Below are positions 18,570-27,641 of a DNA stretch of 64,000 nucleotides, one piece after another. Positions within the stretch are counted from its first letter, which is position 1; each line of letters starts with the position of its first letter. The notes beneath the pieces are model-generated. The model was given only the letters and a program-made list of their open reading frames with translations, ran no database searches and was not told the origin of the DNA. This DNA is from a virus: the IMG/VR virus record IMGVR_UViG_3300028920_000047, positions 42,582-106,581 of that record; one strand, given 5' to 3'. The position numbers and the translations under genes were made by a program.

Positions 18570-21500
18570 AATTTATTATTAGCTCAGACCACCATCACCA
18601 TAATTGGCGCCAATACGCTAAATATGTAAATGGTTATAATACAAGATTATTGGATAGTAAAAAAGCCCTGGAAATACTTTTTGAGGAAGCTTATAAAAGA
18701 AATATAAAATATCATTTATTCGGTGGAGATTTATTTGAAACCTTTGGACAGGTTAAGAACGATGTAAAAAATACTATATTTGAAGTATTCGAAAAATCAG
18801 GTATAACTACTATTGCAATACCCGGTCAACATGATTATCAAAATAAATATACAATGCAGAAAAAAGATATAGCATTTTTAAAGTTTACTAAGCTGCAAAA
18901 TTTCGTTTTACTGGATGATAACTGTTATTGTATAGTGAACTCTATAAATAAGCAAAAAAACAGTATAATAAGCAAATATAAAGGTTTTACCATAAGTATT
19001 TATGGATTGGGTTATAGACCAGTTATAAAATTTAATAGACTAATGCAAAATTTAACTACAAAATTTGATATTGGTTTATTTCATCAAACAGTAATTGGTT
19101 CTAATAGTGGACAAATCACTTTTACCAGGGGTATAGATAAAGAAGCTTTTAATAGGTTTAAATTAGCAATAATAGGAGATATTCATAAACCACAGAGGTT
19201 AAAGCCTAACATATTGGTTCCAGGTTCATTATTACAGCAATCATTTCAAGATATTGGTAAACGTGGTTTTTGGATTTTAAATTTTAATCCCAATATTAAA
19301 AAATATAAGTTAGCTTTTAATGAATTAAAAATTAGAAAATTTATTAAGGTCTCTTCGCCTGCAGAAATAAATGAAGATTCAGATAATTATTATTGGGTTG
19401 CCGGTGCGGGTAAAAAATTGAAAAATAAAGTAGCAAAGTTAAAAAATAAAACCAATATAAAAGTTGTACCGTTACCTGATACTAAAAAGCACAGGGAATT
19501 TAGTATTGAGGATAAAACTAATATAGAAACTATTATGAAAAACTACATCGATATTGAAGAAAAATTAAAGACGTTCTATTTAGTTACTTATAAGAACCAA
19601 AAGAAAGAGGACCGTGAAACACAAATAATTTTTTCCAGAACAGCAATTAAAGAATTTAAAGAGAAGCATCCAAATTTTACTAATGTGAAATTTAAAAAAC
19701 AAAATCTATTTAAAATAGATAAAAAGAGATTAATTGAGTTTGCTAAAAAATATGTACCGAGAACAATAAGTAGAATTTTAAATATTAGTGACTATAGATT
19801 ACAAAAAATAATTATAAATAATTTTGGGCCTTTCCAAGGTAGACATAGTTTTAAATTACAAAATAATATATACACCTTTTCCGGTAAAGTGGGAGCAGGA
19901 AAAACCAGCTTTATAGGAGAAGCTGTTGAATGGTGTTTATTTGACTGTACCTCAAAAGATATATCTGTGAAAGAGATTATTAATAAGTTTGCTAAAAAAG
20001 ATGGTTGGGTAAAACTTGTTCTCGAAAATAACAGGGGCAAATCATTAAAAATAAAACGTGGCCGGCAAACAAATGGTCAAACGAAGTTATTAAAAATATG
20101 GTCGAATAATAAGGAAATAATGCCAGGGCAGGATACAGATGATTTAAATAGTAAGTTAGGTGATTTAATTGGTGTACCTCATTATATATATAAAATAATG
20201 AATTATTTTTCCCAGGAGAACAATTCGTTTTTTAGTTCTGCTAAAGATAAGCAGCAAAAGGAAATTTGCACTTTATTACTTGGTCTGGAAATATGGGATA
20301 AAAGTTATGAAAAATTAAATAGAGAATATAAGGGGATAAGCGACAAGATTGAAAGTTATAAACAACAATTAACCGATATAAAATCCAGAATAGAAGAGAA
20401 TACAAAACTTTTAAATTTGGAACAAACAAACTATGATAAATTTGAAAAAGGCCGGGCTGTTCAAGTATCTGATTATGAAGCACAAATAAAAAAAATTGAA
20501 ATAGATAAAAAACATTATTTACAAAAAGACAAACAATTACAGGCTGAAATTGCTAAACTTAGAAATAAAATTAAACCTCTACATATAGAAAAAGTTAAAG
20601 CTAATATCCAATTTACTGAAAAAGGAATTAAGACCTTAAATGAGAAGATTGAGGAGTTACAAAGTTTTATAGAGAAAAATAAAAATATAAAACAGAAGAT
20701 ACAAACTGTTAAAAAACAACAAGCGGAAAATGAAAAAGAGAATGAGATAAAAAATAAAAAAATAAAACTTATTGAAGAACAAATAACCAAGTTAAATATT
20801 AAAGTTGATTTATTAGTAGAAACCCGGAATAAGCAAAATCAGATTTTAATTGATGTAGAAAAAAATAAAAATAAACCTTTGTGCGAATATTGTGGAGCTA
20901 AATTAACTAAGGTTAATATTCAAAAACATATTACCAAAATTAAAAAAGAGTTGAAAACTAACAAAAACAGCCAGGATAAAATAATCTGGCAGAAGCAAAC
21001 CCTACAAAAACAAATTGAAAAAATTGAAGACTCTAAAAAGGAAATTGATTTTGATATTGAATCAAATATTAAAGCTTTAGAAAACAGGTTAGAAAAAAAA
21101 TTAGAGAAGGAAAAGGAAATCAAAAAACTAAAAAATTGTAAAAAAGAACAATCTGAAAAACAATTAAATTTATTAAATATATTAACAGAAGAAGAGGAGA
21201 AGAGGGTTAATAATGAAAAAGTAGAAGAAAAAGTCGACACGCTGCAAAAAAAATTGTATAAAGTTGAAGCTCAAATAGAGATTCAAGATGTGGACCACGA
21301 GGAACTTAAAAATACATTGAATGATTGTATTAAATCAGAAAATCCACATTATAATACTATAGATAATTTAAATAAAAAAATAAAACAATTTGAAAAACAG
21401 CAGGATGATTTTTTAACCTGGTTAGGTGATATATATGAAAAGGATATAATTTATAAATTTTGGTTAAAAGGATTTTCAGACCAGGGTATAAAAAGTTATT

Positions 21501-21976
21501 TACTTGACGAATTTGCCGAGAAGTTTAATGGTTTAATGAACCCATATTTAATAAGGATATCAGAGGGTGAATTAACTTCCAAACTTGATACTCAAAAACA
21601 ATTAGCTAATGGAGAATTGCGTGAAAAATTTGATTTTGAATTTTACCGTAACGGTTTACCTCATACCTATAAAAATTTATCCGGTGGACAAAAAGATGAG
21701 GTCAATGTAAGCTCTATGATGGCGTTATTAAAAATATGTAAGGAGAAATTTAAGCTGCAATCCATACCTTTGGGTTATATTGTCCTTGATGAAATGTTTA
21801 AATTTTTTGATACGGATAAAATTAGAGCTACTGTAGAATTATTAAAAGAGGAATTAGACGATACCTTTGTTGGTATTATTTGTCATAACGATGAGGTAAA
21901 AAATGTTATAGATAATGATATACAAGTTGAATATGATTTTGATAAAAATACTTCATATTTAATTAAAGAGGGTTAA
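18566..21976 (+). CDS. Mre11-Rad50 (SbcD-SbcC, gp47-gp46) fusion protein
   Basis: One 1136-residue chain holds both subunits of the end-processing nuclease. Residues 1-420 are the Mre11/SbcD metallophosphoesterase: SSDHHHH, GGDLFETFG, IPGQHDY (Gln in place of Asn of GNHD), IIGDIHKPQ and VPGSLLQQS. From about 425 the Rad50/SbcC ATPase follows: Walker A GKVGAGKTS near 438, long coiled coils around a CEYC zinc hook near 773, the ABC signature LSGGQKDEV near 1037 and Walker B YIVLDEMF near 1071. In T4 and bacteria these are two genes; no stop or start lies between the halves here. Expected to process DNA ends for recombination-dependent replication. Confidence 0.9.
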   Translation: MKFIISSDHHHHNWRQYAKYVNGYNTRLLDSKKALEILFEEAYKRNIKYHLFGGDLFETFGQVKNDVKNTIFEVFEKSGITTIAIPGQHDYQNKYTMQKKDIAFLKFTKLQNFVLLDDNCYCIVNSINKQKNSIISKYKGFTISIYGLGYRPVIKFNRLMQNLTTKFDIGLFHQTVIGSNSGQITFTRGIDKEAFNRFKLAIIGDIHKPQRLKPNILVPGSLLQQSFQDIGKRGFWILNFNPNIKKYKLAFNELKIRKFIKVSSPAEINEDSDNYYWVAGAGKKLKNKVAKLKNKTNIKVVPLPDTKKHREFSIEDKTNIETIMKNYIDIEEKLKTFYLVTYKNQKKEDRETQIIFSRTAIKEFKEKHPNFTNVKFKKQNLFKIDKKRLIEFAKKYVPRTISRILNISDYRLQKIIINNFGPFQGRHSFKLQNNIYTFSGKVGAGKTSFIGEAVEWCLFDCTSKDISVKEIINKFAKKDGWVKLVLENNRGKSLKIKRGRQTNGQTKLLKIWSNNKEIMPGQDTDDLNSKLGDLIGVPHYIYKIMNYFSQENNSFFSSAKDKQQKEICTLLLGLEIWDKSYEKLNREYKGISDKIESYKQQLTDIKSRIEENTKLLNLEQTNYDKFEKGRAVQVSDYEAQIKKIEIDKKHYLQKDKQLQAEIAKLRNKIKPLHIEKVKANIQFTEKGIKTLNEKIEELQSFIEKNKNIKQKIQTVKKQQAENEKENEIKNKKIKLIEEQITKLNIKVDLLVETRNKQNQILIDVEKNKNKPLCEYCGAKLTKVNIQKHITKIKKELKTNKNSQDKIIWQKQTLQKQIEKIEDSKKEIDFDIESNIKALENRLEKKLEKEKEIKKLKNCKKEQSEKQLNLLNILTEEEEKRVNNEKVEEKVDTLQKKLYKVEAQIEIQDVDHEELKNTLNDCIKSENPHYNTIDNLNKKIKQFEKQQDDFLTWLGDIYEKDIIYKFWLKGFSDQGIKSYLLDEFAEKFNGLMNPYLIRISEGELTSKLDTQKQLANGELREKFDFEFYRNGLPHTYKNLSGGQKDEVNVSSMMALLKICKEKFKLQSIPLGYIVLDEMFKFFDTDKIRATVELLKEELDDTFVGIICHNDEVKNVIDNDIQVEYDFDKNTSYLIKEG

Positions 21977-21978
21977 AA

Positions 21979-22299
21979 ATGAGTTATAACGGATGTATAA
22001 TAGCCATTGGTAAATTTAATCATAATATAAAATATGATTTAGAATATCCAGATGAATATTATAACAATACAAAAAAGGGAACAACTGTTTTAACTCATTT
22101 ATGTTATTGTGAAACATCTTCTAAAACGGAGGAACTCGCTAATGCTATAAATTGTGAGATATTAAATTTTAATACTCACGAATTGAATCCTAATGACTTT
22201 AACTATGATATACTTGATGATTTATTTCCTGACGATATTAGTAGACTGGTTAAATTAGTAAAAAATAATTTCAAATTTTATTTTATGCCAGACGGGTGA
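21979..22299 (+). CDS. Protein of unknown function (106 aa)
   Basis: Begins MSYNGCIIAIGKFNHN two bases after the nuclease fusion stop. Acidic, with TTVLTHLCYCETSSKTEELA and a Phe/Asp-rich end. No family recognised. Confidence 0.6.
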   Translation: MSYNGCIIAIGKFNHNIKYDLEYPDEYYNNTKKGTTVLTHLCYCETSSKTEELANAINCEILNFNTHELNPNDFNYDILDDLFPDDISRLVKLVKNNFKFYFMPDG

Positions 22300-22303
22300 A
22301 AAA

Positions 22304-22669
22304 ATGAATTTAGGTATTGTAGGTAGCAGAAACCGAAATACAGATAAAGATAAACTTATTATTCGGCATCAAATCCATTTGTTAAAACCTGACAAAATTA
22401 TATCCGGCGGGTGTAGCCAAGGTGCTGATAAATTTGCGGAAGAATTAGCCGAAGAGTTAGGCATTCCTATAAAAATATTTTATCCCGAGTTAATCGGGTG
22501 TAAAAAGTATTATGATTATATAAGAGCGTATTATTCAAGAAATAAAAAAGTAGCCAATGCTTCAGATAAATTATTAGCATTAGTGACTAAAGATAGAAAA
22601 GGTGGAACAGAGAATACAATTCGACATTTTCTTGTTAATCATTCTGATGAGGATTTGATTTTGAAATAA
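22304..22669 (+). CDS. SLOG-family (DUF2493-like) nucleotide-binding protein
   Basis: 121 residues with a Rossmann-like start LGIVGSRN, then PDKIISGGCSQGADKFAEELAE and GIPIKIFYPE, and a later NASDKLLALVTKDRKGGTENT. These are hallmarks of the SLOG superfamily (YspA, DprA, TIR-partner families), which bind nucleotides or nucleotide-derived ligands. Substrate unknown. In a phage it might sense or process nucleotide signals, but that is inference. Confidence 0.7.
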   Translation: MNLGIVGSRNRNTDKDKLIIRHQIHLLKPDKIISGGCSQGADKFAEELAEELGIPIKIFYPELIGCKKYYDYIRAYYSRNKKVANASDKLLALVTKDRKGGTENTIRHFLVNHSDEDLILK

Positions 22670-22685
22670 AAGGAGAAATAACAAA

Positions 22686-23180
22686 ATGAAGGCGGAAAAT
22701 AATCTTGTTTTTCTAAATATTTTTAATTATTTGTTAAGATTAGGAATTAAAAATATCTTAATAGCAAATCAGAGAATTATCGAATATCTGGATGTAGCTA
22801 TTACTACAGGTACTCAAGGGTTTAAGGATTTTCAAGAAATAATTAATGTTTTACAGAATGTGGCTGATGATGAAATTGCGTTTATACATGACATAAAAAT
22901 TAATCCCGATTATAATGAAGCCTACGATTTTTTCCCTTCTCCAAATTATAATGAAGCCTACGATTTTTTCCCTTCTCCAAAAAATAAATTACTTATGACC
23001 TGGGGAAGAAAAAAATATCCTTTGGATTGGTTTGATGAGGAAAAAGAAAAAATTAAATTTATTTTAAATATGATGATACCATATAAAGGAAAAGATTCTG
23101 TAAATTTAAAAATTGGTGATACTAATATACTAATAAATCAAAATAAATTGGATAAAATAATTACAATACTAAATGAGTAA
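22686..23180 (+). CDS. Protein with a tandemly duplicated 12-residue segment (164 aa)
   Basis: AGGAG lies upstream of the ATG. The central part repeats YNEAYDFFPSPN twice, from an essentially exact 36-bp tandem duplication at 22909-22980; identity at the DNA level suggests it is recent. Helical ends, no catalytic motif. Function unknown. Confidence 0.6.
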   Translation: MKAENNLVFLNIFNYLLRLGIKNILIANQRIIEYLDVAITTGTQGFKDFQEIINVLQNVADDEIAFIHDIKINPDYNEAYDFFPSPNYNEAYDFFPSPKNKLLMTWGRKKYPLDWFDEEKEKIKFILNMMIPYKGKDSVNLKIGDTNILINQNKLDKIITILNE

Positions 23181-23194
23181 GGGAGGTTTAAAAG

Positions 23195-23506
23195 ATGGAA
23201 TACTATCAGCAAGGTGATGTATTAATTAAAAAAATTAACAAATTACCAGATAACGCGTTTCAAATTAAAACAAATGTTTTAGTAACTGGTGAATTAACAG
23301 GGCATGCTCATAGAGTGGATAACCGTGGCAAAGTATTTAAACATGGTAATAGAATCTTACCATTTTTGGTGAACGATACTGATTACGAAATCGAAATAAT
23401 CCACGAAGAACATCATACTATAAAAATTCCTCCAGGTATATTTAAAATAGACAAGGTAAAGGAATATGACCATTTTGTCGAGGAAGTTAGACAGGTACGG
23501 GATTAA
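23195..23506 (+). CDS. Small protein with GELTGHAHRV motif, partner of the DUF6745-like gene
   Basis: 103 residues with YYQQGDVLIKKINKLP, GELTGHAHRV, IIHEEHHTIKIPPGIFKI and EYDHFVEEVRQV. I recognise this arrangement from a widespread uncharacterised bacterial family whose gene often sits beside DUF6745 genes; the next gene fits DUF6745, so the pair appears intact here. The conserved His residues suggest metal binding. Biochemical function is not known to me. Good ribosome site (GGGAGG). Confidence 0.6.
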   Translation: MEYYQQGDVLIKKINKLPDNAFQIKTNVLVTGELTGHAHRVDNRGKVFKHGNRILPFLVNDTDYEIEIIHEEHHTIKIPPGIFKIDKVKEYDHFVEEVRQVRD

Positions 23507-23507
23507 T

Positions 23508-24590
23508 ATGATTGAAAATGTTCAGAGATTATTTGGTAAAGAATTTACTCATAGTTGGCTACGGGATACTACTGCGAATAATGAAAAAGTTGTTAAACAT
23601 CATTTAGAAACCGCTTTTGATAAAGAGTGTGTAGTGTGTAAAAGTCAAGTAACAGCTATGAATTATATGTATAAAAATTTACTTGAGCAGGCGAATAAAG
23701 AGTATGATAAAATAAAACAAACAATTCATAATCAAGTTAGTAATATCGTCAAAAACGAAATGATAAACCTGGGTGATTTTAATTATTTTACAGCCCACGC
23801 AGCAAATAAAGATGGTAAAGATTGGGTAGAAATCATAACGTTCCGGGAATTGATACCATTTCGACGCCGTCCGCCTGGTGGAATATTTTATATGGATATG
23901 GCTTATGGTGCTGGTAAATCAAATTTTTCGGCCAATGCAGACTTCGATATACCCCGCCGCCACGCGCTCAACCCGTTCGCCGCCTATCTGCCAAACCAAA
24001 GTCTCGAAAATACTATAAAAGAAGTAACAAATAAAATTTTTAATCAAAATATAAAAAAGCTATATCAAATTTATAGTCATATATTTAAACAATTAATTAT
24101 AAATGGATTATTTTCATTATGGTTGACATCTGATAAAGTTGTTGCTGTACTTAAACCACAAATGTATTTTAATAACCAGGAACAACTACATTACAATGGA
24201 GATGGGGCTGTTGTTTGGGAGGATGGTAGTAAATATTATTTTCTAAATGGTATTAATGTGCCAGAGGAAATAGCTATTACTCCTCATAGATTATTGAATC
24301 CAAAATTATTATTAACTGAAACAAATGCTGAGATAAGAAGAGAAATAGTTAGAAAAATAGGTATAGAAAGAGTTTGCGATGAGTTAAACGCTTATACAAA
24401 GGATACCTATGGAGATTATGAATTATTATTATTGGATATTGGTGATAGACGACAACGGCCTTATCTAAAAATGAAAAATCCAAGTTTAGGAGTATATGTA
24501 ATAGAAGGAGTTCATCCACAATGTAATACCGTTTTACAAGCATTAGCTTGGCGAAACGGTGAGGTGGATTTACCGCAGGTACTAACATGA
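23508..24590 (+). CDS. DUF6745-like protein (360 aa)
   Basis: I use the ATG at 23508 (MIENVQRLF) rather than an upstream in-frame start inside the previous gene. The C-terminal half shows DUF6745-like features: GDGAVVWEDGSKYYFLNG followed by INVPEEI, then NAEIRREIVRKIG, LLLLDIG and a final HPQCNTVLQALAWRNGEVD. The N-terminal 200 residues are helical and unrecognised. A short stretch at about 23938-24000 is much more GC-rich than its surroundings (encoding PRRHALNPFAAYLP), a possible mark of transfer. Function unknown; forms a pair with the preceding gene. Confidence 0.6.
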   Translation: MIENVQRLFGKEFTHSWLRDTTANNEKVVKHHLETAFDKECVVCKSQVTAMNYMYKNLLEQANKEYDKIKQTIHNQVSNIVKNEMINLGDFNYFTAHAANKDGKDWVEIITFRELIPFRRRPPGGIFYMDMAYGAGKSNFSANADFDIPRRHALNPFAAYLPNQSLENTIKEVTNKIFNQNIKKLYQIYSHIFKQLIINGLFSLWLTSDKVVAVLKPQMYFNNQEQLHYNGDGAVVWEDGSKYYFLNGINVPEEIAITPHRLLNPKLLLTETNAEIRREIVRKIGIERVCDELNAYTKDTYGDYELLLLDIGDRRQRPYLKMKNPSLGVYVIEGVHPQCNTVLQALAWRNGEVDLPQVLT

Positions 24591-25324
24591 TTTATAAAAG
24601 TAAAAAAAATAATTTTTTAAAAATAATGAGTATGGATTTATCGTTAACGGGTTCCGCTATTTTTACCGGTTATTTAAATATGGATAATTCAATTATTCAA
24701 GAGCTTAAAGCGCTTGTGTATTATGATAATAAAAAATGGTTTAAAAATAAAAAGCAGAATCTAAACATAAAGTCCATATATTATAAAGTCAAAAGCCCTG
24801 TTACTTATAACAAAAAATTACAGAGATTAAAAATATTATATACCGAAATAACCAGCTTCATAAAACAGTGTAATCCGGATTATATAGCTTTGGAGGGTTA
24901 TGCTTACGCTGCTAAAGGTGCTGTGATAGATATTGCTGAATTTATAGGTTCTATAAAAAATTATATATATTCTCACAAATATAAACTAAGAATATATCAG
25001 CCCCAGGAACCAAAAATGTTTATAACTGATAAAGGTAATGCAGATAAAGAACAAATGTTAAATATGGTAAAAGAAAAGTTTGGTATTGATTTTTCTAAAT
25101 TTGGAATTGAAGTAAAAAAGAAAACATTTTCTGGTCCCGGTTTTGATTTAACAGATGCTTATAGTATATTACAATTATTAAAAACAGAATTATTGTTAAG
25201 ATATGGTAAACTCGATAAAGACCAATTAACCTTAAAACAAATAGAGGTATTTAATAGAGTAACAAAAAAGAAGAAAGTAAATTTATTAGTGGAACAATTT
25301 ATTTATGAAAAAGAAGAAGATTGA
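24587..25324 (+). CDS. RuvC-like Holliday junction resolvase
   Basis: 245 residues with an RNase H-like fold signature: SMDLSLTGSAIF (first catalytic Asp, about residue 17), YIALEGYAYAAKGA (Glu, about 103), GNADKEQM and GFDLTDAYSIL (last Asp pair, about 187-190). RuvC enzymes cut four-way junctions left by recombination. This fits the phage's recombination-dependent replication genes upstream. Overlaps neighbours by 4 and 20 bases, so translation is probably coupled. Confidence 0.75.
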   Translation: MIYKSKKNNFLKIMSMDLSLTGSAIFTGYLNMDNSIIQELKALVYYDNKKWFKNKKQNLNIKSIYYKVKSPVTYNKKLQRLKILYTEITSFIKQCNPDYIALEGYAYAAKGAVIDIAEFIGSIKNYIYSHKYKLRIYQPQEPKMFITDKGNADKEQMLNMVKEKFGIDFSKFGIEVKKKTFSGPGFDLTDAYSILQLLKTELLLRYGKLDKDQLTLKQIEVFNRVTKKKKVNLLVEQFIYEKEED

Positions 25325-25943
25325 ACATTTTGCAAAAAAAGCGAATGTAACAGATGGTGATATTTTGATAAATTTTATACATGAGTATAATAAAAATAAT
25401 TTAAAGAAATCGTTTGAAATATTATTTCCATATCTTAAACAAAATATAAATATTAGAATAACCAGATTATTTGATTATAGCCGTGAATATTTATCTAAAG
25501 AGGACCGAGAAGATATTACTTATAACATTTTATTACATTTTTATGAAATGATATTAAATAAAAAAATTAACACTACTAATTATAAAACATTATTTCCATT
25601 TTTAAAGAAAACTATTCATGGTAAAATTTTAAATGAATTTAAAAAGTTATATTCAATAGATGGAAACAAGATAATATATTTATCACCTGAAAAATTTAGT
25701 GCAAAATATAATAATCTTACCTATAATGATAATCTGACTAAGTGGATAATTTTAAAAATTGATTTTGAAGATATAAAATGTAAACACAAAAGCAGTATAA
25801 AGAAAATTTTTAAATTTTTACATAGTGTTGGTAATGAAAAAATATCAATAGAAAGACGGAGAAGAATATATCGAGCCATACGTAAAAAAATTGTTGATAA
25901 TTATTTTAAAAAAGGTATAATAAAGGAGGTTCATTTTTTTTGA
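25305..25943 (+). CDS. Sigma-70-like transcription factor (putative)
   Basis: 212 residues. The middle part (LSKEDREDITYNILLHFYEM, then FLKKTIHGKILNEFKKLYSI) resembles sigma region 2: an acidic patch, a helix, and a basic helix at the core-binding end. The C-terminal part (SIERRRRIYRAIRKKI) is basic and could be a weak helix-turn-helix. A second sigma-like protein is at 57552-58154. It may redirect host RNA polymerase to phage promoters; distant similarity only. Confidence 0.45.
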   Translation: MKKKKIEHFAKKANVTDGDILINFIHEYNKNNLKKSFEILFPYLKQNINIRITRLFDYSREYLSKEDREDITYNILLHFYEMILNKKINTTNYKTLFPFLKKTIHGKILNEFKKLYSIDGNKIIYLSPEKFSAKYNNLTYNDNLTKWIILKIDFEDIKCKHKSSIKKIFKFLHSVGNEKISIERRRRIYRAIRKKIVDNYFKKGIIKEVHFF

Positions 25944-26323
25944 AAATAGATTATTTTGAAATGGTAGTATTATGTTTTTATTTTTATAAAAAACGATATA
26001 AAATATTATTTGATATATATCTGGTTTTAGGTGAACAAAATACTTTAAATTTTATAGAAAATTTTGCAGGAGAAACTATAAATATACCATCAATAAAAAA
26101 AATTAAAAATGTTATTCGAGATATATATATCTATAACCAAATAAAGAATACTAAAAAGAGAATCGGTAAAAAAAGTTGTAAATGGGATAAAACAATTTGT
26201 GAAAGTTTAATGAATAGATTTAATATAAGTTTACATAATTTACGTATGGTTTATTATAAAATAAAAAAAATTGAACAAAAGTTTCAAAAAAATTATGAAA
26301 TTAAAAAAGCAGACAACTTATAA
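25940..26323 (+). CDS. Mor-like helix-turn-helix protein (putative)
   Basis: A TTG start is used: AAAGGAGG lies about 10 bases upstream and the ORF overlaps the previous stop by 4 bases. Residues 28-60 (YLVLGEQNTLNFIENFAGET, then INIPSIKKIK) resemble the dimerisation part of Mor/phage transcription activators, followed by helices that could bind DNA (LMNRFNISLHNLRMVYYKI). A regulator is plausible beside the sigma-like gene. Low-level similarity. Confidence 0.4.
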   Translation: MKIDYFEMVVLCFYFYKKRYKILFDIYLVLGEQNTLNFIENFAGETINIPSIKKIKNVIRDIYIYNQIKNTKKRIGKKSCKWDKTICESLMNRFNISLHNLRMVYYKIKKIEQKFQKNYEIKKADNL

Positions 26324-26876
26324 AATTTTTTGTAAAAAAAATATTATAATAAATTCTAAAACATTAGATAAAATTAACGATTTAAATCAAAATGAAATAG
26401 TTATAAGCCCTAACCTTGAAAAATTTTTAAACAGTCAAGCGATGATAACCGCCAAAGTTGAAAATGTATTAAAAAGGGAATTAGATAAAATTGATGTTGA
26501 TAAAGAAATAATATTAAGATTACTATTAAGAAAAAGAATTAATGATTTAACCAAACTTTTAAAAGTGAATAGTAAATTTGTAAAAGAGCTGGAAAATATT
26601 GATTTAGTAAATATATCAGAATATAAATTATTAGAATTATTAAAAATTACTTCCAGTGAAATAAATGTAGCAAAAAATGATTTGACTCAAATAGAACTAA
26701 AACCTATAAATCTTAAAAAGAAATTAACCGAGGAGGAAGAGCATCTTTCACTGAAAAAAGAAGAAAATGAACTATACTTGAATTTACCTAAATCATCACG
26801 TATTAAACTTATGATGATTATCGAATCAATGGGTAATAATCCAAAATTAGTTAATGAAATTATTGCTGAAAAATAG
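26295..26876 (+). CDS. Helical protein of unknown function (about 193 aa)
   Basis: The ATG at 26295 is chosen; an in-frame TTG at 26271 would lengthen it by 8 residues. Overlaps the previous gene. Highly charged and helical (KLLKVNSKFVKELENI, EEEEHLSLKKEENELYL). It precedes the sliding-clamp gene, so a replication or transcription accessory is possible. Not recognised. Confidence 0.55.
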   Translation: MKLKKQTTYKIFCKKNIIINSKTLDKINDLNQNEIVISPNLEKFLNSQAMITAKVENVLKRELDKIDVDKEIILRLLLRKRINDLTKLLKVNSKFVKELENIDLVNISEYKLLELLKITSSEINVAKNDLTQIELKPINLKKKLTEEEEHLSLKKEENELYLNLPKSSRIKLMMIIESMGNNPKLVNEIIAEK

Positions 26877-26909
26877 TATTATAGTAAAATAAATAGGAGG
26901 TAGTTTATT

Positions 26910-27623
26910 ATGAAAATAAACCGAGAAGTATTTTTAAAATATCTTAATAGTATCTTTTGTGACGGATTAGTTGAAGTTGTAATATTAGAACAAAATTTAT
27001 CATTTACCCTGGAGCAGCCACCGGGTGATTCAGAAATTATTATGAGTGGAATATATCCTGGAAAAGTACAAGGTAGCCAGTTAAGTATTGGAGACTTAAA
27101 TTTATTTAGAACAATAATAAGAAAACTACAAGCAAAACAAGAAGAAATCAGTTTAATTAAAAAAGAGAATAGAATTAGTATTACTGCTCAAGAGGGTAAA
27201 TACTTATACCTTTTAGCAGATATAGATTATGCAGATAACAGAGTAAAAGGAAAGCGAAAAAAAATATTATTACAAGGTAGTACTGAAAAAGCGCCTCGGT
27301 TATTATTATCAAATGAGCAAAAACAAAACATTATAAAATCGATTGAGATTTTAAACCCTTCTGAAATAATGATAGAAACAGAACAAAATAAGCTTCTAAT
27401 CTCAATTGGTACCGAGCAGGAACATCAATGTAAAATTGAAATTAAACAAAGAAAGAAAATGCGAAAAATAGAACCACTTATTTATAATCCTCGCCATATT
27501 TCAGGTATACTTAAAAATAATGACCTGATAAAACTGAGAATACTTAAAAGTGGTGTGTTGCACATAATTGGAGATTATGTTGAATACTTTTTGGCCAGTT
27601 TAGTAGTAGATGACGAAATATAA
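26910..27623 (+). CDS. Sliding clamp (gp45/PCNA-like)
   Basis: 237 residues, the usual clamp length. It has the alternating strand pattern of two clamp domains (LSFTLEQPPGDSEIIMSG, ISITAQEGKYLYLLADI, LHIIGDYVEYFLASLV), ending with a strand like the final clamp strand. It sits just before an RFC-type clamp loader, supporting the call. The ring would hold the polymerase on DNA and, in T4-type phages, also supports late transcription. Strong AGGAGG ribosome site. Confidence 0.7.
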   Translation: MKINREVFLKYLNSIFCDGLVEVVILEQNLSFTLEQPPGDSEIIMSGIYPGKVQGSQLSIGDLNLFRTIIRKLQAKQEEISLIKKENRISITAQEGKYLYLLADIDYADNRVKGKRKKILLQGSTEKAPRLLLSNEQKQNIIKSIEILNPSEIMIETEQNKLLISIGTEQEHQCKIEIKQRKKMRKIEPLIYNPRHISGILKNNDLIKLRILKSGVLHIIGDYVEYFLASLVVDDEI

Positions 27624-27641
27624 TGAAAGGAGGAAATAAAA

